64,000 nt of DNA from Acinetobacter piscicola (GTDB lineage Bacteria > Pseudomonadota > Gammaproteobacteria > Pseudomonadales > Moraxellaceae), in NCBI RefSeq assembly GCF_015218165.1, contig NZ_CP048659.1:434001-498000 (forward strand), given 5' to 3'. How positions within the stretch are numbered: position 1 is the first letter of the stretch; each line of letters starts with the position of its first letter. The notes under the pieces are model-generated. The model ran no database searches. It was not told the origin of the DNA and saw only the letters and a list, made by a program, of their open reading frames with translations. Made by a program: the position numbers and the translations under genes. Shown here piece after piece: positions 48,848 through 57,977 of the stretch.

Positions 48848-51088
48848 TTAGCTTAACTCTTGTGGGTCGACATCAATGGTCAGTTTCATTTGAGAAGGTT
48901 TTTGTTGAAGTACATATTGCCACCATTGACGAACATAAAAGTGCATTTTGGCACGGTCATGCGAGAGTAAAACAACATGAGCTTGATAACGACCTGCTTT
49001 ACGCTCCATAGGGGCAGGAATAGGTCCCCAAATATCGATTAAATTTTCCGCTGACTGTTGTCTTAATTGTTGGGTCATTTCCGTTAAAAAGCTTTGATTA
49101 TCCTGTTGAACTCTTGACTCACAACGGATCAAAATCGCGTAACGATAGGGCGGCATTTGAGCAATTTTTCGGTCTGCTAATGTTTGTTTGGCAAAAGCCC
49201 GATAATTTTCATTCAATAATATATTTAATAGTGGATGCTCAGGTCTTAATGTTTGTAAATAAACATCACCCTTTTTCTCACCACGTCCCGAACGTCCTGC
49301 CACTTGTACAATTAACTGCGCTGTGCGTTCTGTAGCACGAAAGTCAACACTCAATAAACCTGTATCGATGTCCAAAATCGCCACTAAAGTGACATAAGGA
49401 AAATGATGTCCTTTTGCCAACATTTGTGTACCTAATAAAATGGTGGGTTCACTTTTTTGGATCTGATCATAGATTTTTTGCCAACTGCCAACCCGACTCG
49501 TCGAGTCACGATCGACACGGAGTACAGGATATTTAGGGAATAGCTCATTAAGTGCTTCTTCCACTTTGGCTGTACCCATGCCAATCGGTTTTAAGGTCTC
49601 TTGCTGACATTCAGGACAAGCATCAGGTAAGCGATTAATCGTCCCACAATGGTGACAATGTAAATGCGAATAAGGTTTTAAATGCAGGGTGAAATGTGCA
49701 TCACAATGTGGACAATTGGCTTGCCATCCACAACTTTCACAAATCAGGACAGGAGCATAGCCACGTCGATTTAAAAAAATTAAAACTTGTTCTTTTTTCT
49801 CTAGACGTTTACCAATTTCACTGATCAATTGCTCGCTTAAACCTGCGGTTTTTTTACTGATTTTTAAATCAATGACGTGCATTTTAGGCATGACTGCTGT
49901 ACCTGCACGTTGATTTAACTCTAAGCGAGTGAGTTTGCCTTGTTGGACTAAACAATAACTGTCAATGCTTGGTGTCGCAGAGCCTAAAATAATCGGACAA
50001 TTTTCCAAATGTGCACGATACAAGGCAACATCTCGGGCGTGATAACGAAAACCTTCTTGTTGCTTGAAGGAAAGATCATGCTCTTCATCCAGAATAATCA
50101 AACCCAGATTAGGCATGGGGGTGAAAATTGCAGAACGTGTTCCTAGAATAATCGAGGCTTTTCCTGTTTCAGTGTGCTGCCATGCTTGTAAGCGTTTACT
50201 ATCATTTAAACCTGAGTGTAACAGCGCAATATTGCAGTGAAAACGAGATTGGAAACGGCTGACGGTTTGCGGTGTTAAACCGATTTCGGGCACTAGTACG
50301 AGTACTTGTTTGCCTTGCTTTAAGACCTCTTGCATAACTTGCAGATAGACTTCAGTTTTCCCACTGCCTGTCAAACCATCGAGTAAAAATGCTTGATATT
50401 TTTTTTGAGCTTTTAAAATGGTTTGAATGGCTTTTTTCTGCTCATCATTTGCTGTGAGTGGCATTTGTGCCAAACGAACAGGCTCAGGTTTAAAGTTTTG
50501 TGGCTCTAAATCACAGACAATGATTTCTTTCTTTTCCAACGCTTTTAAGGTTGCCGTTTCTATACCGCTCAGATTTAAAATATTTTCTTGTGTGCCTTGA
50601 GGGTGTAATTTTAAAATTTTATAAGCATCTTGCTGTTTTTCAGAGCGTTTAACTTTATCTTCGGCATGTAAATCTAATACTTTCCAAACACGTGCGAGTA
50701 AGTTGTACGGTTTACCTTGGCGCAATAATGTCGGCAAAGCCGTGTGCATGACTTCACCCATTGGAAATTGGTAATATTGTGCTGCCCATGTCAACAAACT
50801 TAAAACTTTGTCATTTAGAATTGGACGATCATCTAAAAATTCAGTGACAAATTTAAGTTGAAAACGAGGGTCAAGTGGTTCATCTATTGCTAATTTTTCA
50901 GTAATAATGGCAACAAGCTTTTGCCGTCCAAAAGACACAGCGACACGCATACCTACATCTGCTTGAGCATATTGCTCTGCCGTTACTTTATAGTCAAAGT
51001 GGTCATATAAAAATACGGGTACAGCAACGCGTACACGGTAGATGGTGGGTTCGGATACAGGCGAGGTGGCATTTACAGAGTTTGGCAT
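48848..51088 (-). CDS. priA: Primosomal protein N' (PriA helicase)
   Basis: PriA restarts collapsed replication forks. Its 746 residues have an N-terminal DNA-binding part, then a superfamily 2 helicase with Walker A DGLTGSGKTEVYL and DEEH box (LILDEEHDLSF). Eight cysteines in CxxC pairs (CESC, CPHC, CHHC, CPEC) form the zinc-binding region. Helicase motif VAGRSGRG is intact. Its gene is divergent from gspF. Together with recCBD, it is part of recombination-dependent replication. Confidence 0.96.
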   Translation of the reverse strand: MPNSVNATSPVSEPTIYRVRVAVPVFLYDHFDYKVTAEQYAQADVGMRVAVSFGRQKLVAIITEKLAIDEPLDPRFQLKFVTEFLDDRPILNDKVLSLLTWAAQYYQFPMGEVMHTALPTLLRQGKPYNLLARVWKVLDLHAEDKVKRSEKQQDAYKILKLHPQGTQENILNLSGIETATLKALEKKEIIVCDLEPQNFKPEPVRLAQMPLTANDEQKKAIQTILKAQKKYQAFLLDGLTGSGKTEVYLQVMQEVLKQGKQVLVLVPEIGLTPQTVSRFQSRFHCNIALLHSGLNDSKRLQAWQHTETGKASIILGTRSAIFTPMPNLGLIILDEEHDLSFKQQEGFRYHARDVALYRAHLENCPIILGSATPSIDSYCLVQQGKLTRLELNQRAGTAVMPKMHVIDLKISKKTAGLSEQLISEIGKRLEKKEQVLIFLNRRGYAPVLICESCGWQANCPHCDAHFTLHLKPYSHLHCHHCGTINRLPDACPECQQETLKPIGMGTAKVEEALNELFPKYPVLRVDRDSTSRVGSWQKIYDQIQKSEPTILLGTQMLAKGHHFPYVTLVAILDIDTGLLSVDFRATERTAQLIVQVAGRSGRGEKKGDVYLQTLRPEHPLLNILLNENYRAFAKQTLADRKIAQMPPYRYAILIRCESRVQQDNQSFLTEMTQQLRQQSAENLIDIWGPIPAPMERKAGRYQAHVVLLSHDRAKMHFYVRQWWQYVLQQKPSQMKLTIDVDPQELS

Positions 51089-51252
51089 AAATGATGAATT
51101 ACACTTGAATGAAAAAGTATCGTGTAGCGTTGAGCGTATGATAGAGTGTAGCAGTCATGATGATCTTTGAATAATGTCTTAGAATATGAATGATTTTAAG
51201 GGTCTTATGCAACTGCTAAGAGACAAGAATTTGGGAAAACTAGAGCATTATA

Positions 51253-52458
51253 ATGCCAGCATATCAATTTACTGCTATTGATGCTTCAGGAAAGCAACAA
51301 AAAGGTGTGTTAGAGGGAGATTCAGCACGCCAAATTCGACAACAATTGCGGGATAAAGAATGGATTCCAGTGACCGTTGACGCTGTCGAGCAAAAGGATA
51401 AAAGTAAAAGTACGGGATTATTTCAAAAGAAATTTTCAGCCTATGAGTTGGCACTGATGACGCGTCAGTTATCAGTGTTGGTTGCGGCATCTATTCCACT
51501 TGAAGAGGCTTTACGTGCTGTTGCCAAACAAAGTGAAAAAACACATGTACAAAACTTACTGTTAGCTGTGCGCTCTAAAGTGCTTGAAGGGCATTCTTTG
51601 GCACAAGCGATGCAACAATCGGGAAGTTTTCCAGACTTATACATTGCCACAGTTGCTGCGGGTGAGCGTTCAGGGCATTTGGATTTAATTTTAGATCAAT
51701 TGTCAGATTACACCGAAAACCGTTTTGCCATGCAAAAGAAAGTACAAGGTGCCATGATCTATCCCATCATTTTGATGCTCATGTCGTTTGGCATCGTCAT
51801 GGGATTGATGACTTATGTAGTCCCTGACATTGTTAAAACCTTTGATCAAAGTAAACAAGCCTTACCTTGGATTACGGTCGCATTGATGAAAGCCAGTGAT
51901 TTTATTCGTACTTCATGGCCTTTTGTGTTGGTTGCAAGTGTGATGGGTATTTTCTTGCTTATACGTTTTTTAAAAACGACCGCAGGTCATTATGCTTTTG
52001 ATCGTTTAGCACTCAGGTTGCCATTATTTGGTAAATTATCCCGTGGTATAAATTCGGCACGTTTTGCCAGTACCTTGTCCATTTTAACCAAATCAGGTGT
52101 TCCATTGGTAGATGCACTGAAAATTGGCGCAGCCGTCAGTAATAATTGGATCATTCGTGATGCTGTGAATATTGCTGCAGAAAAAGTCACGGAAGGAGGG
52201 AATCTCGCAACTCAATTAGAACGTTGTGGTTATTTCCCACCGATGATGGTGCAAATGATTAAAAGTGGCGAAGCATCAGGTGAGTTAGATCGTATGTTAG
52301 AGCGTGCTTCAGATATGCAAGATCGTGAAGTGAGTACGTTTATTTCAACGTTATTGGCACTGCTTGAACCTTTGATGTTGGTGTTTATGGCAGGTATTGT
52401 TTTGGTGATTGTGATCGCTGTGATGTTGCCAATCGTCAATATGAACAATATGATTTAA
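51253..52458 (+). CDS. gspF: Type II secretion system inner-membrane protein GspF
   Basis: GspF is the polytopic inner-membrane platform protein of the type II secretion system. The 401-residue protein has two GspF domains (about 65-190 and 270-392) with three membrane segments near 168-190, 215-235 and 375-397. The N-terminus MPAYQFTAIDASGKQQKGVLEGDSARQIRQQLR is the family standard. Only gspG follows it; no other gsp gene is in the window. Confidence 0.93.
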   Translation: MPAYQFTAIDASGKQQKGVLEGDSARQIRQQLRDKEWIPVTVDAVEQKDKSKSTGLFQKKFSAYELALMTRQLSVLVAASIPLEEALRAVAKQSEKTHVQNLLLAVRSKVLEGHSLAQAMQQSGSFPDLYIATVAAGERSGHLDLILDQLSDYTENRFAMQKKVQGAMIYPIILMLMSFGIVMGLMTYVVPDIVKTFDQSKQALPWITVALMKASDFIRTSWPFVLVASVMGIFLLIRFLKTTAGHYAFDRLALRLPLFGKLSRGINSARFASTLSILTKSGVPLVDALKIGAAVSNNWIIRDAVNIAAEKVTEGGNLATQLERCGYFPPMMVQMIKSGEASGELDRMLERASDMQDREVSTFISTLLALLEPLMLVFMAGIVLVIVIAVMLPIVNMNNMI

Positions 52459-52505
52459 GCGAAATATTTTGATTATTTTTATAAATAATTTTAGAGAGTA
52501 AGTAA

Positions 52506-52943
52506 ATGCAAAGGAAAATGAATAGAAATAAACAATCGGGTTTTACACTGATTGAAGTGATGGTGGTGATTGTAATTTTAGGTGTGTTGGCTGCACTGAT
52601 CGTACCGAATGTGATGGGACGTGGCGAAAAAGCCAAAGTGGATACCACAAAAATTACTTTAAAAGGTGTTGCGGGTGCTTTAGACCAATATAAATTGGAC
52701 AATGGACATTTCCCTAATACTCAAGAAGGTGGTTTAGATGCTTTGGTGAATCAACCTGCCAATGCGAAAAATTGGATGCCAGGGGGGTATTTGAAAGGTG
52801 GTTATCCAAAAGACAGTTGGGAAAATGATGTGCAATATGTGATTCCAGGTTCTGAAGGTCGTCCATTCGATTTATATTCGTTTGGTGCAGATGGTCAGCA
52901 AGGTGGTGAAGGCAATGATGCGGATATTTATTATCAACCTTAA
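52506..52943 (+). CDS. gspG: Type II secretion major pseudopilin GspG
   Basis: GspG forms the pseudopilus that pushes substrates out through the secretin. The 145-residue precursor has a prepilin site, SG|FTLIEVMVVIVILG, with cleavage after Gly12 and Glu at +5 of the mature protein. The family signatures LDNGHFPNTQEGGLDAL and the C-terminal calcium-site region are present. It starts 47 bases after gspF. The ATG at 52506 has AGAGAG upstream; a second ATG at 52518 with AAGGA upstream is possible and would change only the leader peptide. Confidence 0.95.
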   Translation: MQRKMNRNKQSGFTLIEVMVVIVILGVLAALIVPNVMGRGEKAKVDTTKITLKGVAGALDQYKLDNGHFPNTQEGGLDALVNQPANAKNWMPGGYLKGGYPKDSWENDVQYVIPGSEGRPFDLYSFGADGQQGGEGNDADIYYQP

Positions 52944-53216
52944 TTAAATCGCTTTGTTGTGAAGGAAATAATCACTTTACTTAGTTGAATGAATAAATAT
53001 GAAGTGAAGTGATTATGTTTCTTGATTATATGTTTAAATGTAACTTGATGATAAATATTAAAAATAAATAAATTATTTTATTGAGATATATAATAAGAAT
53101 TATTTCCATATTTAATAGTTACAAGAAAGTTAAATCATGGATAAAAATAGACTTTTTATTTATTTAAAAGCTTGCATAATGCTCTTTAAAGGCAACTAAA
53201 TTGCAAGGAGAATAAG
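52944..53216. other. AT-rich spacer after gspG
   Basis: The 273 bases contain an inverted repeat (AATCACTT near 52970 with AAGTGATT near 53008) that may end the gspFG transcript. The rest is very AT-rich with no gene. Confidence 0.4.
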
Positions 53217-53552
53217 ATGAAAGCATTATTTTTGTCAGATGAAATTAATCAATTTCATTGTTCTATGCTCAAATCTGTTCTTTTGATTTTGAGTTTATTG
53301 CCGATGAGTCGAGTATTATTCAATGTATGGCAAGACCTAGATGCAAGTAGCCAAATTATGATGGGCTTTTTAGGTTTGAGCGTCTTTAGCGCAGTTGCGA
53401 TCATCAGTTTTTATCACGCTTTAAATGCAATAGTTTCAACATTAAATATTGAGCATTTATCTAAATTTGATGGCATTTTAGTTCGAGTTTATCGCTATAT
53501 GCCTATGCTATTTTTAGCGAGTATGTTGTCTTATTTAGCAACTCAAATTTAA
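53217..53552 (+). CDS. Small membrane protein, unknown
   Basis: I do not recognise this gene. The 111-residue product has about three hydrophobic helices: MLKSVLLILSLLPMSRVLF (about 17-35), IMMGFLGLSVFSAVAIISFY (about 49-68) and MPMLFLASMLSYLATQI at the C-terminus. AAGGAG lies six bases before the ATG, so it is probably translated. It is not part of the gsp operon as the spacer is 270 bases, and it ends at a terminator shared with lnt. Confidence 0.7.
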   Translation: MKALFLSDEINQFHCSMLKSVLLILSLLPMSRVLFNVWQDLDASSQIMMGFLGLSVFSAVAIISFYHALNAIVSTLNIEHLSKFDGILVRVYRYMPMLFLASMLSYLATQI

Positions 53553-53570
53553 TAAGATGACGATAACGTA

Positions 53571-53599
53571 AAAAACCGAGCTTGGATGCTCGGTTTTTT
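53571..53599. terminator. Bidirectional terminator
   Basis: AAAAACCGAGC (53571-53581) pairs with GCTCGGTTTTT (53588-53598) across TTGGAT, with a long T-run. It lies between the converging small membrane protein gene and lnt. Confidence 0.88.
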
Positions 53600-53631
53600 A
53601 TTTTTAAAATAAAGTTGCTGATGTAGTGAAA

Positions 53632-55191
53632 TCAACGTCTAGACTTAAAACTTACATCAACTTTACGTGGACGATATATCCAACCCACAACCAATAATAA
53701 CAAAGAGAAGATTAAAATTGGCCAATCACTTAAGCGTGTATACAAAGTTTCACCTTGCATTGCGGGTAAATCACCACGTAAAACTGCCTTTTGATCCATA
53801 GGTGCTTGTTTCACAATATGACCATTATGGTCAATAAAAGCAGTAACCCCTGTGTTCGTCGCACGAATAAACCATCGTCCATTTTCTTTGGCGCGCATTT
53901 GTACCATTTGTAAATGCTGTTGAGGTCCTGCTGTACCTGTAAACCACGCATCATTAGATACAGTCACCAGAAAATCACTATTGCTCGCATTACGACGTGT
54001 CAAGTTCGGATATGCCACCTCATAACAAACTGCTGCTGCAAGTTCATGATTTTTGATTTTAAAAGGTTTTTGATCACTTTCACCACGAGAGAAACCACTC
54101 ATAGATGGGTCATTTTGTAGAGCAGGAAGCACCCAACTCAGTAAACCTGATAATGGAATGTATTCACCAAAAGGAACAAGGCGTTGCTTTTTATATAGAC
54201 CTGATGAATCTGTACCAGAAGCCATCATGCTATTGTAATACATGGGATGTCCCACTTGTTTGGACTCTTGTAAGTCCCAATAAGGAATCCCTGTGACCCA
54301 TGCTGAACCTGTTTGCTTGGCTTTTTCATCCATCATGTGTAAAAAGTCAGGAATATCACTTTGGAATAAAGGAATAGAAGACTCAGGCCAAACAATCAGA
54401 TCACGTCCCCATTCATTACGGGTTAACTCTACATAAATTTGTAAGGTCTTGATTTGATATTCAGTCAGCCATTTTAAATCTTGTGGAATATTGCCTTGAA
54501 TGAGTGAAACAGAAAGTGGTTTCTCAGCTTTAGGTTGCACAAAATGAATAAATGAAGCACCCCAAGCACCCAGTAATAAAATGGCTGAAGGAATGATCCA
54601 AATCAGTTTTTTATGCAAAATCTCAACGAGTGCACAAGCAAGAATAATCACGACAAATGACACTGCAAAGACACCAAATAACGGTGCATAGCCATCTAAG
54701 AAGCGTTCAGTGAAGGCATAACCTGCAAATAACCACGGAAAGCCTGTAAATACCCATGTTTTTGCCCATTCAAATGCGACCCAAAGCGGTGCAAAGGTTA
54801 AAGGCGTTTCTGGGAAGAAGCGTCGATATAACCATGTTTGAACGGCTGTAAATAAACCCATTAACAGCGCCATGATCATGATCATGAGGACGCTTAGAAC
54901 TGCATTTGTATCGCCATAAGTATGAATGGATGTATAGAGCCAAAAAGCACCAACGAACCATAGACCAAAACCATAGCTCCAACCCAAAATGAATGCTTGT
55001 TTGGGATTACGTCCTTTAAGACTCGCATAAAGAAGTGCAGGCGATAAAATAGCCAGCCACCACCAGTGAAAAGGGGCAAGTGCGAGACTAAACACCGCAC
55101 CTGACATCAAACAAATTAAAAGTGGAATAATAAAAGGAATTTGCTTTTGTTGTTCTGACGGATTTAGTAATTTGTCAAAATAGGCTCTCAT
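53632..55191 (-). CDS. lnt: Apolipoprotein N-acyltransferase
   Basis: Lnt adds the third acyl chain to lipoproteins at the inner membrane. The 519-residue protein has about eight membrane helices and a periplasmic nitrilase-like domain (about 225-480). The catalytic triad E270 (VWPESS), K335 (YKKQRLVPFGEY) and C389 (AAVCYEVAYP) agrees closely with E. coli E267, K335 and C387. Its start overlaps the corC stop by four bases, indicating translational coupling. The many lipoproteins made by the cell, including two in this window, are its substrates. Confidence 0.96.
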   Translation of the reverse strand: MRAYFDKLLNPSEQQKQIPFIIPLLICLMSGAVFSLALAPFHWWWLAILSPALLYASLKGRNPKQAFILGWSYGFGLWFVGAFWLYTSIHTYGDTNAVLSVLMIMIMALLMGLFTAVQTWLYRRFFPETPLTFAPLWVAFEWAKTWVFTGFPWLFAGYAFTERFLDGYAPLFGVFAVSFVVIILACALVEILHKKLIWIIPSAILLLGAWGASFIHFVQPKAEKPLSVSLIQGNIPQDLKWLTEYQIKTLQIYVELTRNEWGRDLIVWPESSIPLFQSDIPDFLHMMDEKAKQTGSAWVTGIPYWDLQESKQVGHPMYYNSMMASGTDSSGLYKKQRLVPFGEYIPLSGLLSWVLPALQNDPSMSGFSRGESDQKPFKIKNHELAAAVCYEVAYPNLTRRNASNSDFLVTVSNDAWFTGTAGPQQHLQMVQMRAKENGRWFIRATNTGVTAFIDHNGHIVKQAPMDQKAVLRGDLPAMQGETLYTRLSDWPILIFSLLLLVVGWIYRPRKVDVSFKSRR

Positions 55192-56027
55192 TTACGTACA
55201 GCTCGAATCAGATGAATAGTGCGGGCATCTGCTTCAATAATGGTAAATTGCCATGATTCAAGTTCAATCACTTGTCCTTGTAAGTCACTTACTAAGCCCA
55301 TTTCTTGAAGCAATAGACCGCCCATAGTTTCTACTTCATCGTCAGAAAAATCAGCATCTAAAACATTGTTAAAGTGTTCAATTGGTGTAAGTGCTTGTAC
55401 GATCCACGCATTGGCTGTGTTATGTGAAGGGTCGGGGAGAATAAATTGAGCCTCTTCATCAACATTGTCATGTTCATCCTCAATTTCACCCACGATCTCT
55501 TCTAAAATATCTTCTAAAGTGACCAAACCTGCTGTAGAACCATATTCATCAATCACAATGGCAATATGGGTTTGCGTATTTTTCAACATACGCAAAACTT
55601 GGTCAGAACGCGCACTTTCAGGGACAAACAGAGGCTGACGCATAATGCTATGCACATCAACCTTAATGGTGCGATCAGTTAAGTAAGGTAATAAGTCCTT
55701 TGCAAGTAAAATACCCACAACATTTTCAGGTTGGTCGGCTGAAAATACAGGAAAACGAGAATGTGCAGATTCGATTAAAACATGCAAAATATCAAGTAAT
55801 TGGTCGTCTTCTTGTAAGCTAACCATTGCAGTTCGTGGGGTCATGACTTCACGAATTTTTGTTGCAGGAAGGTCTAAAACGCCTTCTAACATGGCAACGG
55901 TATCGGGTTCTAAAAAACGACGTGAATCTTGTACTAATTTTAGCAATTCATCGCGAGTTTCGGGTGCTGTACCTAACCATTTGCGTAAGCCACGCATTCC
56001 CCACGACGTGCCTGATTCCTCGTGCAT
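55188..56027 (-). CDS. corC: CorC/HlyC-type CBS-domain protein
   Basis: The 279-residue protein has a pair of CBS domains (about 55-185), including VMTPRTAMV at the start and IVIDEYGSTAGLVTLEDILEEIVGEI between, followed by the CorC_HlyC transporter-associated domain (about 200-279). There is no membrane helix. The family is linked to Mg2+/Co2+ homeostasis, and the pair with lnt is widely conserved. It is the first gene of the corC-lnt operon with ATGA overlap. Confidence 0.9.
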   Translation of the reverse strand: MHEESGTSWGMRGLRKWLGTAPETRDELLKLVQDSRRFLEPDTVAMLEGVLDLPATKIREVMTPRTAMVSLQEDDQLLDILHVLIESAHSRFPVFSADQPENVVGILLAKDLLPYLTDRTIKVDVHSIMRQPLFVPESARSDQVLRMLKNTQTHIAIVIDEYGSTAGLVTLEDILEEIVGEIEDEHDNVDEEAQFILPDPSHNTANAWIVQALTPIEHFNNVLDADFSDDEVETMGGLLLQEMGLVSDLQGQVIELESWQFTIIEADARTIHLIRAVRK

Positions 56028-56218
56028 GATCTTTCCTAAAGACTCTAAATATCAAATAATCGAATTTTTATCATACCTTAGAAAATACAGATGTCTATCG
56101 AATAAATGCATTGAGATGATGAAACTATGCGTCATTTTGTAGAGAAGAGACAGTGCTGATTCATCAAGGAAGTTTATGTTAAAATCAGATCACTCTTTTC
56201 CTGATTTTGAGAATGAAT

Positions 56219-56476
56219 ATGTCTGAACAGTTGCCTACACCGAGCATACAGTTGAATACTCGTGGTTTGCGTTGTCCTGAACCTGTGATGATGTTGCATC
56301 AAGCGATTCGTAAGTCCAAATCAGGTGATATTGTTGAGGTTTTTGCAACGGATAATTCAACCTCTTGGGATATTCCAAAGTTCTGTATGCATTTGGGACA
56401 TGAGCTACTTTTGCAAGAAGAAAAACTTGATGAGCAGGGCAATAAAGAATTTCATTATTTGGTGCAAAAAGGCTGA
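56219..56476 (+). CDS. tusA: Sulfur carrier protein TusA
   Basis: TusA passes persulfide sulfur for tRNA 2-thiouridine (and molybdopterin) synthesis. The 85-residue protein has the signature RGLRCPEPVMMLHQAIRK with the acceptor cysteine in the CPEP motif. I chose the ATG at 56219 (MSEQLPTPS), seven bases after GAG; a TTG at 56207 or ATG at 56213 is less well placed. It begins an apparent three-gene operon with two unknown genes, separated by 20 and 18 bases, ending in a terminator at 57933. Confidence 0.9.
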   Translation: MSEQLPTPSIQLNTRGLRCPEPVMMLHQAIRKSKSGDIVEVFATDNSTSWDIPKFCMHLGHELLLQEEKLDEQGNKEFHYLVQKG

Positions 56477-56496
56477 TGATTTTTTAAGGAAAATAG

Positions 56497-57078
56497 ATGC
56501 AAAAACAAAAAATAGAAGTGCATCTGACTGCTGATTTGAAAAATGAGGAATCATTTTTCAAATTTAAAAAAGTTTGTTTGGAATTGGATGCGAAGCCTCT
56601 TGAAATCATTCTTGCTAGAGGTGATCACCCACGTCAAATTATGCTTTCAAAAGAAATGCAAGAAAATCAGTTAACACGAGTACATCAAGCCGTACAACGT
56701 TGGATTGATCTTTTTGAACAAAATCAAATAGCCATCATTCGAAAAAAATATGAAATTCCTTTTTTTAAAGATGTAAGCAATGATTTTAAAATCGATTATT
56801 ATGAATGGCATGGACAAATTGAATATAAACATCTTTTAGAATTAAAAATATTCTGTGAAATTCATCGAGTTCATTTGTCTTATAATTCATTAAAAAATTT
56901 TGAAAAATATAGATTTTTAACCTTGCGTGAATATGGTGATGCCTCGATTTTTTTGGCAAGATTAGTACAATTAAAAGCGGAATTATACAATCAAAATAGA
57001 AAACTCATTAAAGAAAGAGTAGAGTGCTGTATTTATGATAGTAATATCGCTTTAGATCAAGGTTGGCTCAGTATTTGA
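56497..57078 (+). CDS. Uncharacterised protein beside the nucleotidyltransferase
   Basis: I do not recognise the family. The 193-residue protein is soluble, with no signal peptide. The first part reads KIEVHLTADLKNEESFFKFKK and then CLELDAKPLEIILARGDHPRQIML, a compact alpha/beta-like unit with a conserved-looking C-(x5)-K-P-x-E-I-I-L-x-R-G-D pattern. The rest is helical. AAGGAA lies just before the ATG and the gene follows tusA by 20 bases. Close coupling with the next gene suggests that the two products work together. It could be a partner or an antitoxin-like protein, but there is no helix-turn-helix as in AbiEi. Confidence 0.75.
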   Translation: MQKQKIEVHLTADLKNEESFFKFKKVCLELDAKPLEIILARGDHPRQIMLSKEMQENQLTRVHQAVQRWIDLFEQNQIAIIRKKYEIPFFKDVSNDFKIDYYEWHGQIEYKHLLELKIFCEIHRVHLSYNSLKNFEKYRFLTLREYGDASIFLARLVQLKAELYNQNRKLIKERVECCIYDSNIALDQGWLSI

Positions 57079-57096
57079 ATAACAAAGAAGACTAAA

Positions 57097-57921
57097 ATGA
57101 ATGAAATGAGACAACTTGCATGTGAAGGGCTGATTCGACGTTTTGCTAAAAGTCATCACTATTTCCCTTTTATGTTGAAAGGTAGTTTTTTAACTCGACA
57201 ATATTTTCCTGCATATATTGAACGGAAGCCTCAAGATTTAGATTGGGTATGTCTAAAACCGCTTGTAGATCGAAGTTTTGTAGAAGATCATTTAAATGAG
57301 TGGATGAATTATTTAACGACCGTTGATTTGAATGATGGTATTCGCTATGAAGCATTTTCAAAAGAACACTATTGGTGGGAATTAGATTATGTGATGTCTG
57401 ATGATTTTCCAACAGTCAGTACTTCTATACTTGCATGGATTAATGGGCAGAAAATTGATGTTAATATTGATGTTTCATTCAATTTAAAAATTTCTGATTT
57501 TCAGTACAATCTGACATACATTCCATTGGTTGGAAAGAATTTTAACTTATCACAAACGCCTTCTTTAGCGACACAAATTGCATGGAAGTTGCATCAATGT
57601 ATTGTGAATCCTCGTTTCAAAGATATTTTTGATTTAACCTATTTGTTAAAGCATTCATCTTTTAAAAATATTAATTCACAACTCTCTACAATTGAAACTT
57701 TAAAAGCTGAGTGTGAGCGGGATGGAATCATTTTAGAAGACTATTTAAGCCCGAAGAAATTGATTTTGGCTGATGCTCGAAGAGAATTATCTCAGCGATG
57801 GAAAGCTGAAAAAAGTGAGTTTGGATTTACTGATAATAAGCATATTCCGAAAAATTTTGAGAAATTTTGGGATAATTTTACTCAATCTTTATTTGATGTT
57901 GGGTTATTAGAATTAAATTAA
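57097..57921 (+). CDS. AbiEii-like nucleotidyltransferase
   Basis: The 274-residue protein looks like the AbiEii/AbiGii nucleotidyltransferase family (COG2253/DUF1814 type). Motif I is FMLKGSFLTR (K28-G29-S30) followed by RKPQDLDW (D47, D49); a third acidic motif INGQKIDVNIDVSF (D121, D125) follows; then LATQIAWKLHQCIVNPRFKDIFDLTYLL carries the K164, R173, K175, D176 and D179 residues of this family. Known members transfer nucleotides to RNA (for example tRNA 3' ends) as toxins in phage-abortive systems. Whether this one is a toxin or a housekeeping enzyme is unknown. It ends the tusA operon. Confidence 0.75.
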   Translation: MNEMRQLACEGLIRRFAKSHHYFPFMLKGSFLTRQYFPAYIERKPQDLDWVCLKPLVDRSFVEDHLNEWMNYLTTVDLNDGIRYEAFSKEHYWWELDYVMSDDFPTVSTSILAWINGQKIDVNIDVSFNLKISDFQYNLTYIPLVGKNFNLSQTPSLATQIAWKLHQCIVNPRFKDIFDLTYLLKHSSFKNINSQLSTIETLKAECERDGIILEDYLSPKKLILADARRELSQRWKAEKSEFGFTDNKHIPKNFEKFWDNFTQSLFDVGLLELN

Positions 57922-57932
57922 ATATACAAAGA

Positions 57933-57963
57933 AATAAACCCGCACTCGGCGGGTTTATTTTTT
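57933..57963. terminator. Terminator after the tusA operon
   Basis: AATAAACCCGC (57933-57943) pairs with GCGGGTTTATT (57949-57959) across ACTCG and is followed by Ts. It can also serve the converging ETF-QO gene. Confidence 0.88.
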
Positions 57964-57977
57964 ATGTCAAAAAGAAA

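Noticed and set aside
56497..57921. A classical AbiE toxin-antitoxin pair
   Set aside because: The upstream protein shows no helix-turn-helix or AbiEi-like layout, so the classical name is not justified; kept as a finding instead.
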